Of a stretch of 64,000 nucleotides of DNA, positions 53,413 to 62,016 are shown one piece after another. The stretch comes from Paenibacillus ihumii (lineage in GTDB: Bacteria; Bacillota; Bacilli; Paenibacillales; Paenibacillaceae): contig NZ_LN884299.1 of the NCBI RefSeq assembly GCF_001403875.1, positions 2,604,117 through 2,668,116 on the forward strand, read 5' to 3'. The notes beneath the pieces are model-generated. The model was not told the DNA's origin, did no database searches, and saw only the letters and a program-made list of their open reading frames with translations. The stretch's first letter is position 1. Each line of letters starts with the position of its first letter. A program made the translations under genes and the position numbers.

Positions 53413-54738
53413 CTACAGACGGGTATCCTGAATAAACGCCTTTAAGCTGTCCAAAGCACGCCGGGCAAGCGCCTCGTTCTTCTCCGCCTTTTTACGATAA
53501 CGGGTATCCAGCTTAGGAAACAAGCCGAAATTGGCGTTCATCGGCTGGAAATGCTTGAAATCAGCCGTCGTAATGTACCTCGCCATGCTGCCGAGCGTCG
53601 TATCCTCAGGGAAAACGATGCCTTCTTGTTCGTTCGCCGCCAGGGCCGCATTAATTCCCGCAATCAGCCCTGAGGCTGCGGACTCGACATATCCCTCGAC
53701 CCCAGTCATTTGGCCGGCAAAGAACAAACTCCGCCGCTGCTTCAGCTGATAGGTCGACTCAAGCAGTTTGGGCGAATTGATGAATGTATTGCGGTGCATA
53801 ACGCCATAGCGCACAAATTCAGCATTCTCCAAGCCAGGAATCATCGAGAACACCCGTTTTTGCTCCCCCCATTTCAGATGGGTCTGAAAACCTACAAGAT
53901 TATACAGCGTCCCCGCTGCATTGTCCTGACGCAGCTGAACGACCGCATAAGGAAGCTTGCCGTCATGAGGGTTCACTAGCCCTACCGGCTTCATTGGACC
54001 GAATAAAGCCGTTTGCTTGCCCCGTCGCATCATGATTTCGATCGGCATGCAGCCGTCGAAATAAATTTCCTTCTCGAACTCTTTCAATTCGGCGACTTCC
54101 GCGTGAATAAGAGCTTCGTAGAACGCATCGAACTCCGCTTCAGTCATCGGGCAATTTAAATAGGCCGCTTCCCCTTTATCATACCTGGAAGCGAGGTAGA
54201 CCTTGCTCATGTCAATGGAGTCCTTCTCCACGATTGGAGCGGCTGCATCGTAGAAGTAGAAATAATCCTCGCCAGTCAGACGCTTGATCTGCTCCGATAA
54301 AGCCGGAGAAGTCAGCGGCCCCGTGGCGATGATTACGATTCCGTCCTCCGGGATTTCCTGTATTTCTTCATTAATAACCTCGACCAGCGGATGTTCGCGC
54401 AGCGTCCGGGTAATCTCGCCCGAGAAGCCGTCTCTGTCAACCGCCAAGGCCCCTCCCGCGGGAACGGCATTGCGGTCTGCCGCTCCAATGACCAGCGAAT
54501 CGAGCATGCGCATCTCTTCCTTGAGGACGCCTACGGCATTGGTCAGGCTGTTGGCCCGCAAAGAATTGCTGCATACCAGCTCAGCGAATTTGTCGGTATG
54601 GTGTGCCGGCGTTTTCTGAACGGGGCGCATTTCATATAGTCTCACAGGGATGCCGCGCTTAGCGAGCTGCCAAGCAGCCTCGCTTCCGGCAAGCCCTGCT
54701 CCAACAACGGTTACTCTCTTTGATTGCTCCACTCTCAT
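53413..54738 (-). CDS. trmFO: Methylenetetrahydrofolate-tRNA-(uracil-5-)-methyltransferase TrmFO
   Basis: A protein of 441 residues (439 if the GTG at 54732 is used, which has the better site, GGGGG at eight bases). N-terminal FAD motif G-A-G-L-A-G-S-E-A, and C-N-S-L-R-A-N-S-L-T-N-A-V-G, typical for the family. It makes m5U54 in tRNA using folate and FADH2. 42 bases after topA. Confidence 0.96.
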   Translation of the reverse strand: MRVEQSKRVTVVGAGLAGSEAAWQLAKRGIPVRLYEMRPVQKTPAHHTDKFAELVCSNSLRANSLTNAVGVLKEEMRMLDSLVIGAADRNAVPAGGALAVDRDGFSGEITRTLREHPLVEVINEEIQEIPEDGIVIIATGPLTSPALSEQIKRLTGEDYFYFYDAAAPIVEKDSIDMSKVYLASRYDKGEAAYLNCPMTEAEFDAFYEALIHAEVAELKEFEKEIYFDGCMPIEIMMRRGKQTALFGPMKPVGLVNPHDGKLPYAVVQLRQDNAAGTLYNLVGFQTHLKWGEQKRVFSMIPGLENAEFVRYGVMHRNTFINSPKLLESTYQLKQRRSLFFAGQMTGVEGYVESAASGLIAGINAALAANEQEGIVFPEDTTLGSMARYITTADFKHFQPMNANFGLFPKLDTRYRKKAEKNEALARRALDSLKAFIQDTRL

Positions 54739-54779
54739 TACCCCCTAATGTGTTTCAGTAAGCTCGTTCTAGTTGTCGT

Positions 54780-56879
54780 CTATTCATCGGAGGTATCTTC
54801 ATTCTCCTCGATCGGCTCCACGTGATCGCAGGCCGTGCACTGCAGCTTGCCTCCCTGCTTGTTGCGCTTCTCGACGAGCAGCCCTCCGCATTTCGGGCAA
54901 GGCTTCGGAGAAGGTCGATCCCATGACACGAAGTCGCATTCCGGATATCGGTCACATCCGAAGAATATCCTTCCTTTCTTGCTGCGCCGTTCGACGACAT
55001 GGCCCTCTTTGCATTTCGGGCAGCTTACGCCGATATCCTTGACGATCGGCTTCGTATTGCGGCAGTCCGGAAACCCGGAGCAAGCAAGGAATTTGCCGAA
55101 ACGACCCAATTTATATACAAGCGGCTTGCCGCATTTCTCACATATTTCATCGGAAACCTCATCTTCGATCTCGATTTCCTTCATCTCTTCTTCAGCGACT
55201 TCCAGACGCTTCTCAAACGATTCGTAGAAATCGCTCAGTACGCGTACCCAATCCTCCGAGCCTTCCTCCACATGGTCGAGATCCTCTTCCATATGGGCGG
55301 TAAATTCTACGTCTAGAATCTCTGGGAAAAACTGCTCCATTTGCTCGATCACAAGCTCTCCGAGCTCGGTAGGCATAAACTTCTTGTCCTCAATCGCTAC
55401 ATAGCCGCGTTTCTGAATCGTCTCGAGTGTAGGAGCATACGTACTAGGACGTCCGATACCCAGCTCCTCGAGCGTCTTGACTAGACGGGCTTCCGTATAT
55501 CTTGGCGGCGGCTGGGTGAAATGCTGCTTCGGCTCAATGCCTTCCGTTTCCAGCTGATCGCCAACCTCCAGTGGAGGCAAATATTTATCGTCATCCGTCG
55601 TCCCATCGTCATTCCCCTCCACATACACCTTCATGAAGCCGTGAAAGCGGATTTTGGAGCCTACAGCGCGGAACGTAACATCTCCTGCCGCGATATCAAC
55701 GGAAAGGGTGTCCAGCACGGCAGAAGACATCTGGCTGGCCATAAAGCGTTCCCAAATCAGTTTGTACAGGCGGTACTGGTCACGGCTCATAAAGGATTTC
55801 ACCGATTCCGGATCGCGCATCGCGGAGGTAGGACGAATCGCCTCGTGAGCATCCTGGGAGCCTGCGGCTTTCTTCGAATACTGACGCGGCGAATCAGGCG
55901 CATATTTCTCGCCATATTTAGCCAATATATACTCCTTCGCCTCAGTCTGCGCAGACTCCGCTATTCGCGTAGAGTCCGTACGCATATAGGTAATCAGACC
56001 GACGGTTCCTTCTTTGCCCAAATCTACCCCTTCGTACAGCTGCTGAGCAACCGACATCGTCTTGGCCGCACGGAAGTTCAGCTTGCGGGCCGCTTCCTGC
56101 TGAAGGGAGCTCGTCGTAAACGGAGCTGCCGGATGGCGGAGCCGTTCTTTCTCCTTCACGTCAGACACCTTGAACGCGGCGCCCTCGATCGATTTTAAAA
56201 TACCGTTAACCTGTTCCTCATTCTTCAGCTCCAGCTTCTCCCCGCGGAGCTGATGAAACTTCGCTTCGAATGAAGAAGCTCCCGTCTTCAGCTTGGCAGT
56301 AATGCTCCAATATTCTTCGGGAACAAATGCGGAAATTTCATTTTCCCGGTCCATGATGATTTTGACGGCAACCGATTGAACTCTTCCTGCCGACAAGCCT
56401 TTCTTAACCTTCTTCCATAGCAAGGGGCTAATCTTGTAACCAACGAGCCGGTCGAGAATCCGCCGGGCTTGCTGGGCATTGACCAGATCCATATTGATTT
56501 TGCGCGGTGTCTTGAACGCATCCTTCACCGCTTGCTTCGTAATCTCATTGAATACGACGCGGCAGGTCTCCGTCTCATCCATATCTAGCGCATGGGCCAA
56601 ATGCCAGGCTATCGCTTCCCCCTCGCGATCGGGGTCAGCTGCGAGATAAATTTTCTTTACCTTTTTGCTGGCATCCTTCAATTCCTTCAATACAGAACCC
56701 TTACCACGGATTGTTATATACTTCGGACTGAAGTCATTCTCTACTTCAACCCCAATCTGGCTCTTGGGCAAATCGCGAACATGTCCCATTGAAGCTTTCA
56801 CGATGTATTTGCTGCCTAAGTATTTGCCGATCGTTTTCGCCTTGGCAGGCGATTCCACGATGACGAGTGAATCCGCCAC
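54780..56879 (-). CDS. topA: DNA topoisomerase I
   Basis: A protein of 699 residues, start GTG (56879) after GGAGGA. TOPRIM domain with S-P-A-K-A-K-T-I and D-P-D-R-E-G-E-A; catalytic Tyr in T-Y-M-R-T-D-S near residue 297; three C-terminal C4 zinc fingers (C-x2-C ... C-x4-C) and an acidic tail. It relaxes negative supercoils. Confidence 0.97.
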   Translation of the reverse strand: MADSLVIVESPAKAKTIGKYLGSKYIVKASMGHVRDLPKSQIGVEVENDFSPKYITIRGKGSVLKELKDASKKVKKIYLAADPDREGEAIAWHLAHALDMDETETCRVVFNEITKQAVKDAFKTPRKINMDLVNAQQARRILDRLVGYKISPLLWKKVKKGLSAGRVQSVAVKIIMDRENEISAFVPEEYWSITAKLKTGASSFEAKFHQLRGEKLELKNEEQVNGILKSIEGAAFKVSDVKEKERLRHPAAPFTTSSLQQEAARKLNFRAAKTMSVAQQLYEGVDLGKEGTVGLITYMRTDSTRIAESAQTEAKEYILAKYGEKYAPDSPRQYSKKAAGSQDAHEAIRPTSAMRDPESVKSFMSRDQYRLYKLIWERFMASQMSSAVLDTLSVDIAAGDVTFRAVGSKIRFHGFMKVYVEGNDDGTTDDDKYLPPLEVGDQLETEGIEPKQHFTQPPPRYTEARLVKTLEELGIGRPSTYAPTLETIQKRGYVAIEDKKFMPTELGELVIEQMEQFFPEILDVEFTAHMEEDLDHVEEGSEDWVRVLSDFYESFEKRLEVAEEEMKEIEIEDEVSDEICEKCGKPLVYKLGRFGKFLACSGFPDCRNTKPIVKDIGVSCPKCKEGHVVERRSKKGRIFFGCDRYPECDFVSWDRPSPKPCPKCGGLLVEKRNKQGGKLQCTACDHVEPIEENEDTSDE

Positions 56880-56971
56880 AGGGTCATCCTCCTCTCAAAC
56901 GTCAGAAACTAATTAACCTTCTCACAAGTCATATAGTCATATTTTATGAACCACTCTCAGTCAGGAATGGA

Positions 56972-58057
56972 CTATATTACCTTATACACAGAACCGGGCA
57001 GTTGAACTGCCGCTTTTTTCATGATTAAAGATAACAGAACTGAATGTAAATGTCCAAATTCCCATTCCGTCTTCATCAATAGTTCATCAAGCGTACAATT
57101 TTTCTGCTCCAACATATGGTATATGCGGCGCTCCTCATCTGTCAACTGATCTATGGATCCGTTTTCTTCCTCTTTTTCCTGCGAGACAGGCAGCAGCCTT
57201 ATATATTCTTCTAAAATATCCTCTGCATTCGTAACCATTTTGGCCCCTTGCTTGATCAGGCTGAGCGTTCCCCGGCTTTTCGGAGAGGTGATGGGCCCCG
57301 GGACGGCAAAAACATCTCGCCCGGCCTCAAGCGCGGCGTCAGCCGTAATTAACGAGCCGCTGCGGGCATCCGCCTCTACAACGACCGTCCCATGCGTTAT
57401 GCCGGCAATGATCCGATTTCGCATCGGAAATAATCCGGGATGTCCCGGAGTGCCGATCGGGTATTCCGACAAAATCAGCCCTTGCTCGGCGATCATCTGG
57501 TACAAGGAGGCATTTTCCGGTGGATAAGCGACATCAATTGCCGTTCCAAGAACAGCTACCGTCTTGCCCTCGCAACGAAGCGCAGCTTCGTGGCATTGGC
57601 CGTCAATCCCCTTAGCCAGCCCGCTAACTACAACCATGCCCCGGCGGCAAAGGGCGGTGGTCAGCTCCGTGCATACCTTGCGTCCATAAGCCGTAGGAAC
57701 ACGGGTACCCACCATGGCAACGGAAGGCTCCGACAGCAGTCCTGCCTCTCCTATGCCATACATTACCCAGGGCGGCCGAACGGTTTCCTTCATTAATAAA
57801 GGGTACTGGCGATCCAATATCGTTATCGCCTGTATCCTCCTGCATTCCAGCTGTTCAAGCCTATTCTCGATCCAGCTGCTCGTCAATGTCTCGGCCAGCC
57901 TGATTGCCAGCTCCGCATTCAGCCCCCGTTCTACCCAATCCCCGGGAGTATAATCCAAAGCATGCACCCAGTCTTCCCGGCGCAGCAGCTGCTCAATCCG
58001 TTTCCAGCCAAGTCCCTGACTTTCGTGCAATCCGATAAGTAACGACCGCTTGTCCAA
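56972..58057 (-). CDS. dprA: DNA processing protein DprA (Smf)
   Basis: A protein of 361 residues from TTG at 58057, eight bases after GGAGG. N-terminal SAM-like part, Rossmann-type domain with S-G-L-A-K-G-I-D-G-Q-C-H-E-A-A-L, and a C-terminal winged helix (about 300-360). It loads RecA on incoming single-stranded DNA in transformation. Between sucD and topA, as in B. subtilis. Confidence 0.95.
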   Translation of the reverse strand: MDKRSLLIGLHESQGLGWKRIEQLLRREDWVHALDYTPGDWVERGLNAELAIRLAETLTSSWIENRLEQLECRRIQAITILDRQYPLLMKETVRPPWVMYGIGEAGLLSEPSVAMVGTRVPTAYGRKVCTELTTALCRRGMVVVSGLAKGIDGQCHEAALRCEGKTVAVLGTAIDVAYPPENASLYQMIAEQGLILSEYPIGTPGHPGLFPMRNRIIAGITHGTVVVEADARSGSLITADAALEAGRDVFAVPGPITSPKSRGTLSLIKQGAKMVTNAEDILEEYIRLLPVSQEKEEENGSIDQLTDEERRIYHMLEQKNCTLDELLMKTEWEFGHLHSVLLSLIMKKAAVQLPGSVYKVI

Positions 58058-58090
58058 TCCCTGCCCCTCCCTCATATAATGGGTTTGTCC

Positions 58091-58142
58091 AAAAATAAAC
58101 AAAAAAAGCAACCCTCCTGCCATTTGGCCAAGAAGGTTGCTT
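58091..58142 (-). terminator. Rho-independent terminator of sucCD
   Basis: AAGCAACC (58135-58142) pairs with GGTTGCTT (58106-58113) around a partly paired middle, followed by a run of U. About 30 bases after the sucD stop; dprA starts within 50 bases beyond it. Confidence 0.85.
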
Positions 58143-58171
58143 ACCTTTGCTACTATTATAACAGAGACCTA

Positions 58172-59101
58172 TTAATGTGTCGTGCAGAGATTGAGAATTC
58201 CGCGCTCTTCGAGCACACTCACCAGCGTAGAGCCCATTTCCGATGGAGTAGGCGCAACCTTGATGCCGCATTCCTCCAGCTTGGCGATCTTCTCCTTCGC
58301 CGTCCCCTTGCCGCCGGAAATGATGGCACCGGCATGGCCCATCCGCTTGCCTGGAGGAGCCGTAACGCCGCCGATGAAGCCAACGACCGGCTTCGTCATA
58401 TGGTCACGGATCCATTCTGCCGCTTCTTCCTCAGCCGTTCCGCCGATTTCTCCGATCATGATGACAGCATGCGTGTTGTCATCCTCATTAAAGCGGCGGA
58501 GGATATCGATAAACTCCGAACCTTTGACAGGGTCGCCGCCGATGCCTACCGCGGAAGACTGGCCGATGCCACGGGTTGTCAACTGATGAACCGCTTCATA
58601 GGTGAGGGTTCCGCTCCGCGATACTACGCCGACATGGCCTGGCATATGGATGTAGCCCGGCATAATCCCGATTTTGCACTCTCCGGGCGTAATGACGCCA
58701 GGGCAGTTCGGCCCGATTAATACCGTCTTCTTCCCTTCCATATAACGGGATACCTTGACCATATCGAGCACGGGAATGCCTTCCGTAATACAAATAACAA
58801 GCTCCATTTCCGCTTCCACAGCTTCCAGGATCGAATCCGCGGCAAATGCCGGCGGCACATAAATGACGCTTGCTGTCGCCCCGGTCGCTTCTTTAGCTTC
58901 CTTTACGGTATTGAATACCGGCAGGCTTACCGTGCTGCCGTTCTCGAGCGTAATGTCCACCTTGGTTCCGCCCTTGCCCGGCGAAGTTCCGCCAACCATT
59001 TGTGTACCGTAATCCAGAGCGCCTTTGGCGTGGAAGAGGGCGGTTTTTCCGGTAATCCCCTGCGTAATGACTTTCGTATTTTTATCGACCAAAATACTCA
59101 T
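58172..59101 (-). CDS. sucD: Succinyl-CoA ligase, alpha subunit
   Basis: A protein of 309 residues with an N-terminal CoA-binding domain (T-Q-G-I-T-G-K), and the phosphorylated His at about residue 256 in G-H-A-G-A-I-I. It makes succinate and ATP from succinyl-CoA with SucC. The start has GAGG upstream. 37 bases after sucC. Confidence 0.97.
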   Translation of the reverse strand: MSILVDKNTKVITQGITGKTALFHAKGALDYGTQMVGGTSPGKGGTKVDITLENGSTVSLPVFNTVKEAKEATGATASVIYVPPAFAADSILEAVEAEMELVICITEGIPVLDMVKVSRYMEGKKTVLIGPNCPGVITPGECKIGIMPGYIHMPGHVGVVSRSGTLTYEAVHQLTTRGIGQSSAVGIGGDPVKGSEFIDILRRFNEDDNTHAVIMIGEIGGTAEEEAAEWIRDHMTKPVVGFIGGVTAPPGKRMGHAGAIISGGKGTAKEKIAKLEECGIKVAPTPSEMGSTLVSVLEERGILNLCTTH

Positions 59102-59138
59102 CGTTCGAGCCTCCTCTAATATGGATTGGAAGATTAGA

Positions 59139-60299
59139 TTATGATACTAGTTCGACGATCTTCTGAGCACCGTCAGCCATGGAATCCGCAGACACGATCG
59201 CAAGGCCCGAATTCGCCAAAATATCCTTCCCGAGCTCGACGTTCGTTCCTTCCAGCCGCACAACAAGCGGACGATCCAGCCCGACCTGCTTCGCAGCCTC
59301 GACGATCCCCGAAGCGATGACATCGCACTTCATGATGCCGCCAAAAATATTGACGAAAATACCTTTGACTTTAGAATCGGACAAAATGATCTTGAATGCT
59401 TCCGTTACCTTCTCCGCGGTTGCGCCGCCCCCTACGTCAAGGAAGTTGGCAGGATCTCCGCCGTAATATTTAATGATATCCATCGTCGCCATCGCCAGAC
59501 CTGCGCCGTTGACCATACAGCCGATATTGCCGTCCAGGGCAATGTAGCTCAAATCGTATTTCGAGGCTTCGATTTCCTTCTCGTCTTCTTCTTCCAGATC
59601 GCGAAGGGCCAGAACATCCTTCTGGCGGAACAACGCATTGGAATCAAAGTTCAGTTTGGCGTCAAGCGCCATCACTTCGCCGTCGCCCGTCACAACCAGC
59701 GGGTTGATTTCGGCGATGGAGCAGTCCTTATCCACAAATGCTTCATATAAAGCCAGCATGAACTGAGCTGCTTTGTTCACCAGCTCATTCGGAATGTTGA
59801 TGGCATACGCCAGTCTGCGGGCCTGGAACGGCTGCAAACCGATGGCCGGATCGACGATCTCCTTGAAAATCTTCTCCGGCGTAGCCGCAGCTACTTCCTC
59901 AATCTCCGTACCGCCTTCTTCCGAAGCCATCAGTACGACGCGTCCCGTTGCCCGGTCGACAACGACGCCGACATAATATTCCTTCTTAATGTCGCAGCCT
60001 TGCTCGATCAACAAGCGTTTGACTTCCTTGCCCTCAGGGCCCGTCTGATGAGTCACAAGCACCTTGCCTAAAATCTCCTCGGCATATGCCCGCACTTCGT
60101 CCAGATTTTTTGCAACCTTGACGCCGCCGGCTTTCCCCCGGCCTCCAGCGTGGATTTGAGCCTTAACGACGACAACCCCGCTGCCCAGCTCTTCCGCTGC
60201 TTTCACGGCTTCATCCACCGTAAAGGCAACTTGTCCCTTCGGCACGGCTACCCCGTATTGCTTCAGGACTTCTTTTCCTTGATATTCATGGATATTCAT
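59139..60299 (-). CDS. sucC: Succinyl-CoA ligase, beta subunit
   Basis: A protein of 386 residues, ATP-grasp fold: N-I-H-E-Y-Q-G-K-E at the start, H-A-G-G-R-G-K-A-G-G for nucleotide binding, and G-G-I-M-K-C-D near the end. The ATG has AGGAGG upstream. A weak promoter with a possible CcpA site precedes it. Confidence 0.97.
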   Translation of the reverse strand: MNIHEYQGKEVLKQYGVAVPKGQVAFTVDEAVKAAEELGSGVVVVKAQIHAGGRGKAGGVKVAKNLDEVRAYAEEILGKVLVTHQTGPEGKEVKRLLIEQGCDIKKEYYVGVVVDRATGRVVLMASEEGGTEIEEVAAATPEKIFKEIVDPAIGLQPFQARRLAYAINIPNELVNKAAQFMLALYEAFVDKDCSIAEINPLVVTGDGEVMALDAKLNFDSNALFRQKDVLALRDLEEEDEKEIEASKYDLSYIALDGNIGCMVNGAGLAMATMDIIKYYGGDPANFLDVGGGATAEKVTEAFKIILSDSKVKGIFVNIFGGIMKCDVIASGIVEAAKQVGLDRPLVVRLEGTNVELGKDILANSGLAIVSADSMADGAQKIVELVS

Positions 60300-60356
60300 T
60301 CGTAGAATCCTCCTATCAACAGGCGGTTATTAAGGTGAACATATGAAACCCAAATC

Positions 60357-60362
60357 ATTGTA
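60357..60362 (-). promoter_or_regulatory. Possible -10 box of sucC
   Basis: TACAAT on the minus strand, 58 bases before the sucC ATG. The hexamer 17 bases upstream, AGGAAA (60380-60385), matches only 3 of 6 -35 positions. Confidence 0.5.
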
Positions 60363-60370
60363 CCATGTTT

Positions 60371-60384
60371 TTAAAACGCTTTCC
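60371..60384 (-). promoter_or_regulatory. Possible cre (CcpA) site at the sucC promoter
   Basis: GGAAAGCGTTTTAA on the minus strand matches the cre consensus TGWAANCGNTNWCA at 12 of 14 positions, overlapping the -35 region. Binding there would repress sucCD during growth on glucose, as for other citric acid cycle genes in Bacillota. Confidence 0.5.
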
Positions 60385-60666
60385 TTAAAAATTCATTCTT
60401 TATACACAACTTTTTTATATCGGTTCGATCTAATTTTGATATAGGTCATGATCTTCTCCTCTCCATTTTAAGGAATTATGCTAAAATCACTCCTCCTTTT
60501 CATTCCCGATAAATAACGAGCTTTCGGCAAAACACGCCATTTATTTCAGTTCGCTTTATTCGAGTAAAATATATCATATTGAGATGGATTGGCCTATAGT
60601 CCAATTGGTCGAAGCACATTTTTTAAATGTAATATTTTTAATAGCGGCACGAGATGAACCGAAATC

Positions 60667-60708
60667 AAAAAAAGCATTAAATAAGCCGCCCCCAGGCAGG
60701 AGCGGCTT
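60667..60708 (-). terminator. Terminator after the Mrr-like nuclease gene
   Basis: Minus strand AAGCCGC (60702-60708) pairs with GCGGCTT (60683-60689); seven U follow, but ten bases further on, so the structure is not ideal. It begins 9 bases after the stop of the possible small gene at 60717-60797. Confidence 0.55.
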
Positions 60709-60716
60709 CAAAGTAT

Positions 60717-60797
60717 TTATGTAGAGTTGTAGAAAGGAGAATCGTGAGAACCTGCTCCCTGTCCGATCGCCGTATTGAACGAAAGCTCCATAGGCAT
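60717..60797 (-). CDS. Possible 26-residue small protein
   Basis: A short open frame (MPMELSFNTAIGQGAG... ending S-T) whose ATG lies 4 bases after the nuclease stop and whose TAA lies 9 bases before the terminator. The ribosome site is weak (TTGGA). It could be a translated tail gene or chance. Confidence 0.25.
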   Translation of the reverse strand: MPMELSFNTAIGQGAGSHDSPFYNST

Positions 60798-60801
60798 GTT
60801 A

Positions 60802-61545
60802 TTATCCAATCTGATTTTTCCTAATGTATCGGCATTTAGGAAAGCCGCTGCACCCATAAAAGCTGCCCTTTGCACTTGTCCGGAGTATCATTTTATTGCC
60901 GCACCTCGGGCAAGTCATATCATCTTTTGGAGTTGCAGCGATGACCGCTTTAGGTTCCGGTACGGCCCCTGGATTCATGGCGAGAACCATTTCGATTAAT
61001 GCTTCCCTGTTGGTTAAGCGAACCCTATTGGACTTGGCCAACTCATAAGCTGCATCGGTGTAATCCCTGTTTGTCACAACCCAGGCCTCCGAAGCTCCAT
61101 AATGAGCAATAGATGCCTGTGCCTCCTGTATTGCCTTGATACCAACATTTTTACTGTAGCGTTTTGCCTGAACAACGATCTTTTTTCCGTCCTTATGAAG
61201 GAGGAGATCGGCACCGTAGTCCCCCGAAGCTTTTGTCACTTGGGTTTTATAGCCTTCGGCTTGAAACAGGTATGCTAGATACTTTTCAAACTGTAAGCCG
61301 TCCATCCTGTCGATGTCAGCAATTCCTGATTTCTTTAACCGCTCAGCCTTAGCTTTATTCACGAAAATCATAATTACTAAAACCAAGGCCAAACCTATGA
61401 CGGCTGCCACGGCTCCCAGTTCAATGGATTTCGTTATATTCAGCACTAGCAGGCCCGGACCAACCATTGAAAATCCGACAACACCTTTCAGGAAATCCTC
61501 TCGCTGCTTCGCCTTACTCCTTCTCCGCCATATCGACCACCCCAA
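60802..61545 (-). CDS. Membrane-anchored Mrr-type restriction endonuclease-like protein with C4 zinc finger
   Basis: A protein of 247 residues, apparently from TTG at 61545; the ribosome site is poor and the true start uncertain. Two membrane helices (about 20-65), a charged link, then an Mrr_cat-type nuclease fold (about 80-190) with G-D-Y-G-A-D and Q-A-K-R-Y, and a C-terminal C4 zinc finger (C-P-R-C ... C-S-G-F-P-K-C) of the topoisomerase type. No methylase is nearby. Such proteins are widespread; the substrate is unknown. Confidence 0.85.
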   Translation of the reverse strand: MGWSIWRRRSKAKQREDFLKGVVGFSMVGPGLLVLNITKSIELGAVAAVIGLALVLVIMIFVNKAKAERLKKSGIADIDRMDGLQFEKYLAYLFQAEGYKTQVTKASGDYGADLLLHKDGKKIVVQAKRYSKNVGIKAIQEAQASIAHYGASEAWVVTNRDYTDAAYELAKSNRVRLTNREALIEMVLAMNPGAVPEPKAVIAATPKDDMTCPRCGNKMILRTSAKGSFYGCSGFPKCRYIRKNQIG

Positions 61546-61792
61546 ATTATTTCATCTTGCTTAATAGCTTTCGACAATTATGAGTATATTCCTTCAAAGA
61601 ATGTAGAATATTAACAGACGAGATCTCCGCCGCGTTGTAGTATGTTCAATCCCATTACAATTCTCTAAAATCCAGACCACGCGCCGGACTTTGTGGCCTT
61701 CTCTTTTCCCGCCGAAAACAGTAAGCCAAGGGGCTTTTTGGCCTCCTAAAAGTATTCAAGGGTGCGAGAATCCTCCTTGATCCCACTCCCTA

Positions 61793-61818
61793 TTCTGGAA
61801 GGATCGCCTTCTCCAGAA
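61793..61818. repeat. Inverted repeat in the nuclease-yifB gap
   Basis: TTCTGGA and TCCAGAA form a 7-bp stem continued by AGG/CCT around an ATCG loop with a 2-base bulge. It is the best of four hairpins in tandem here. Confidence 0.7.
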
Positions 61819-61891
61819 CTTCTAGCAAACAACGAGAGCGCAGCGTTGCAGCAGCACCGGCCAGAACCTCTCCGTTTTCCCAGCCTGTTTC

Positions 61892-61920
61892 TTGACTTAT
61901 TATAGTTCTTCTTCTAAAAT
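61892..61920 (+). promoter_or_regulatory. SigA-type promoter of yifB
   Basis: TTGACT (61892-61897), spacer exactly 17, TAAAAT (61915-61920): five of six matches in each box, about 97 bases before the yifB ATG. Confidence 0.8.
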
Positions 61921-62016
61921 ACGGTTAAAGATGAATGGAGAATGAGGAAGCACCCTTTTCCTGAACCGCTTGGCTTAACGTGCCGGGCAGTGTGTGAATA
62001 AGGGGTGTTTTTTGTT

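Larger units (their letters stand above)
60300..60716. other. Non-coding AT-rich gap upstream of sucC
   Basis: Holds the sucC promoter region and possible cre (60357-60385) and a terminator for the leftward nuclease transcript (60667-60708). The middle (about 60390-60660) is AT-rich, with no gene or clear element that I can support. Confidence 0.7.
61546..62016. other. Hairpin-rich gap between the nuclease gene and yifB
   Basis: A 471-bp divergent gap. The yifB promoter lies at 61892-61920. From 61724 to 61848 four small inverted repeats follow one another (near 61724-61742, 61756-61780, 61793-61818, 61830-61848). On the minus strand, short open frames run through 61600-61740 without a proper start, as in a decayed coding repeat. 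No confident gene. Confidence 0.55.

Noticed and set aside
60744..60824. A 26-codon plus-strand frame starting GTG after AAAGGAG
   Set aside because: It overlaps the end of the nuclease gene on the other strand, lacks a promoter, and the reverse frame is better placed.
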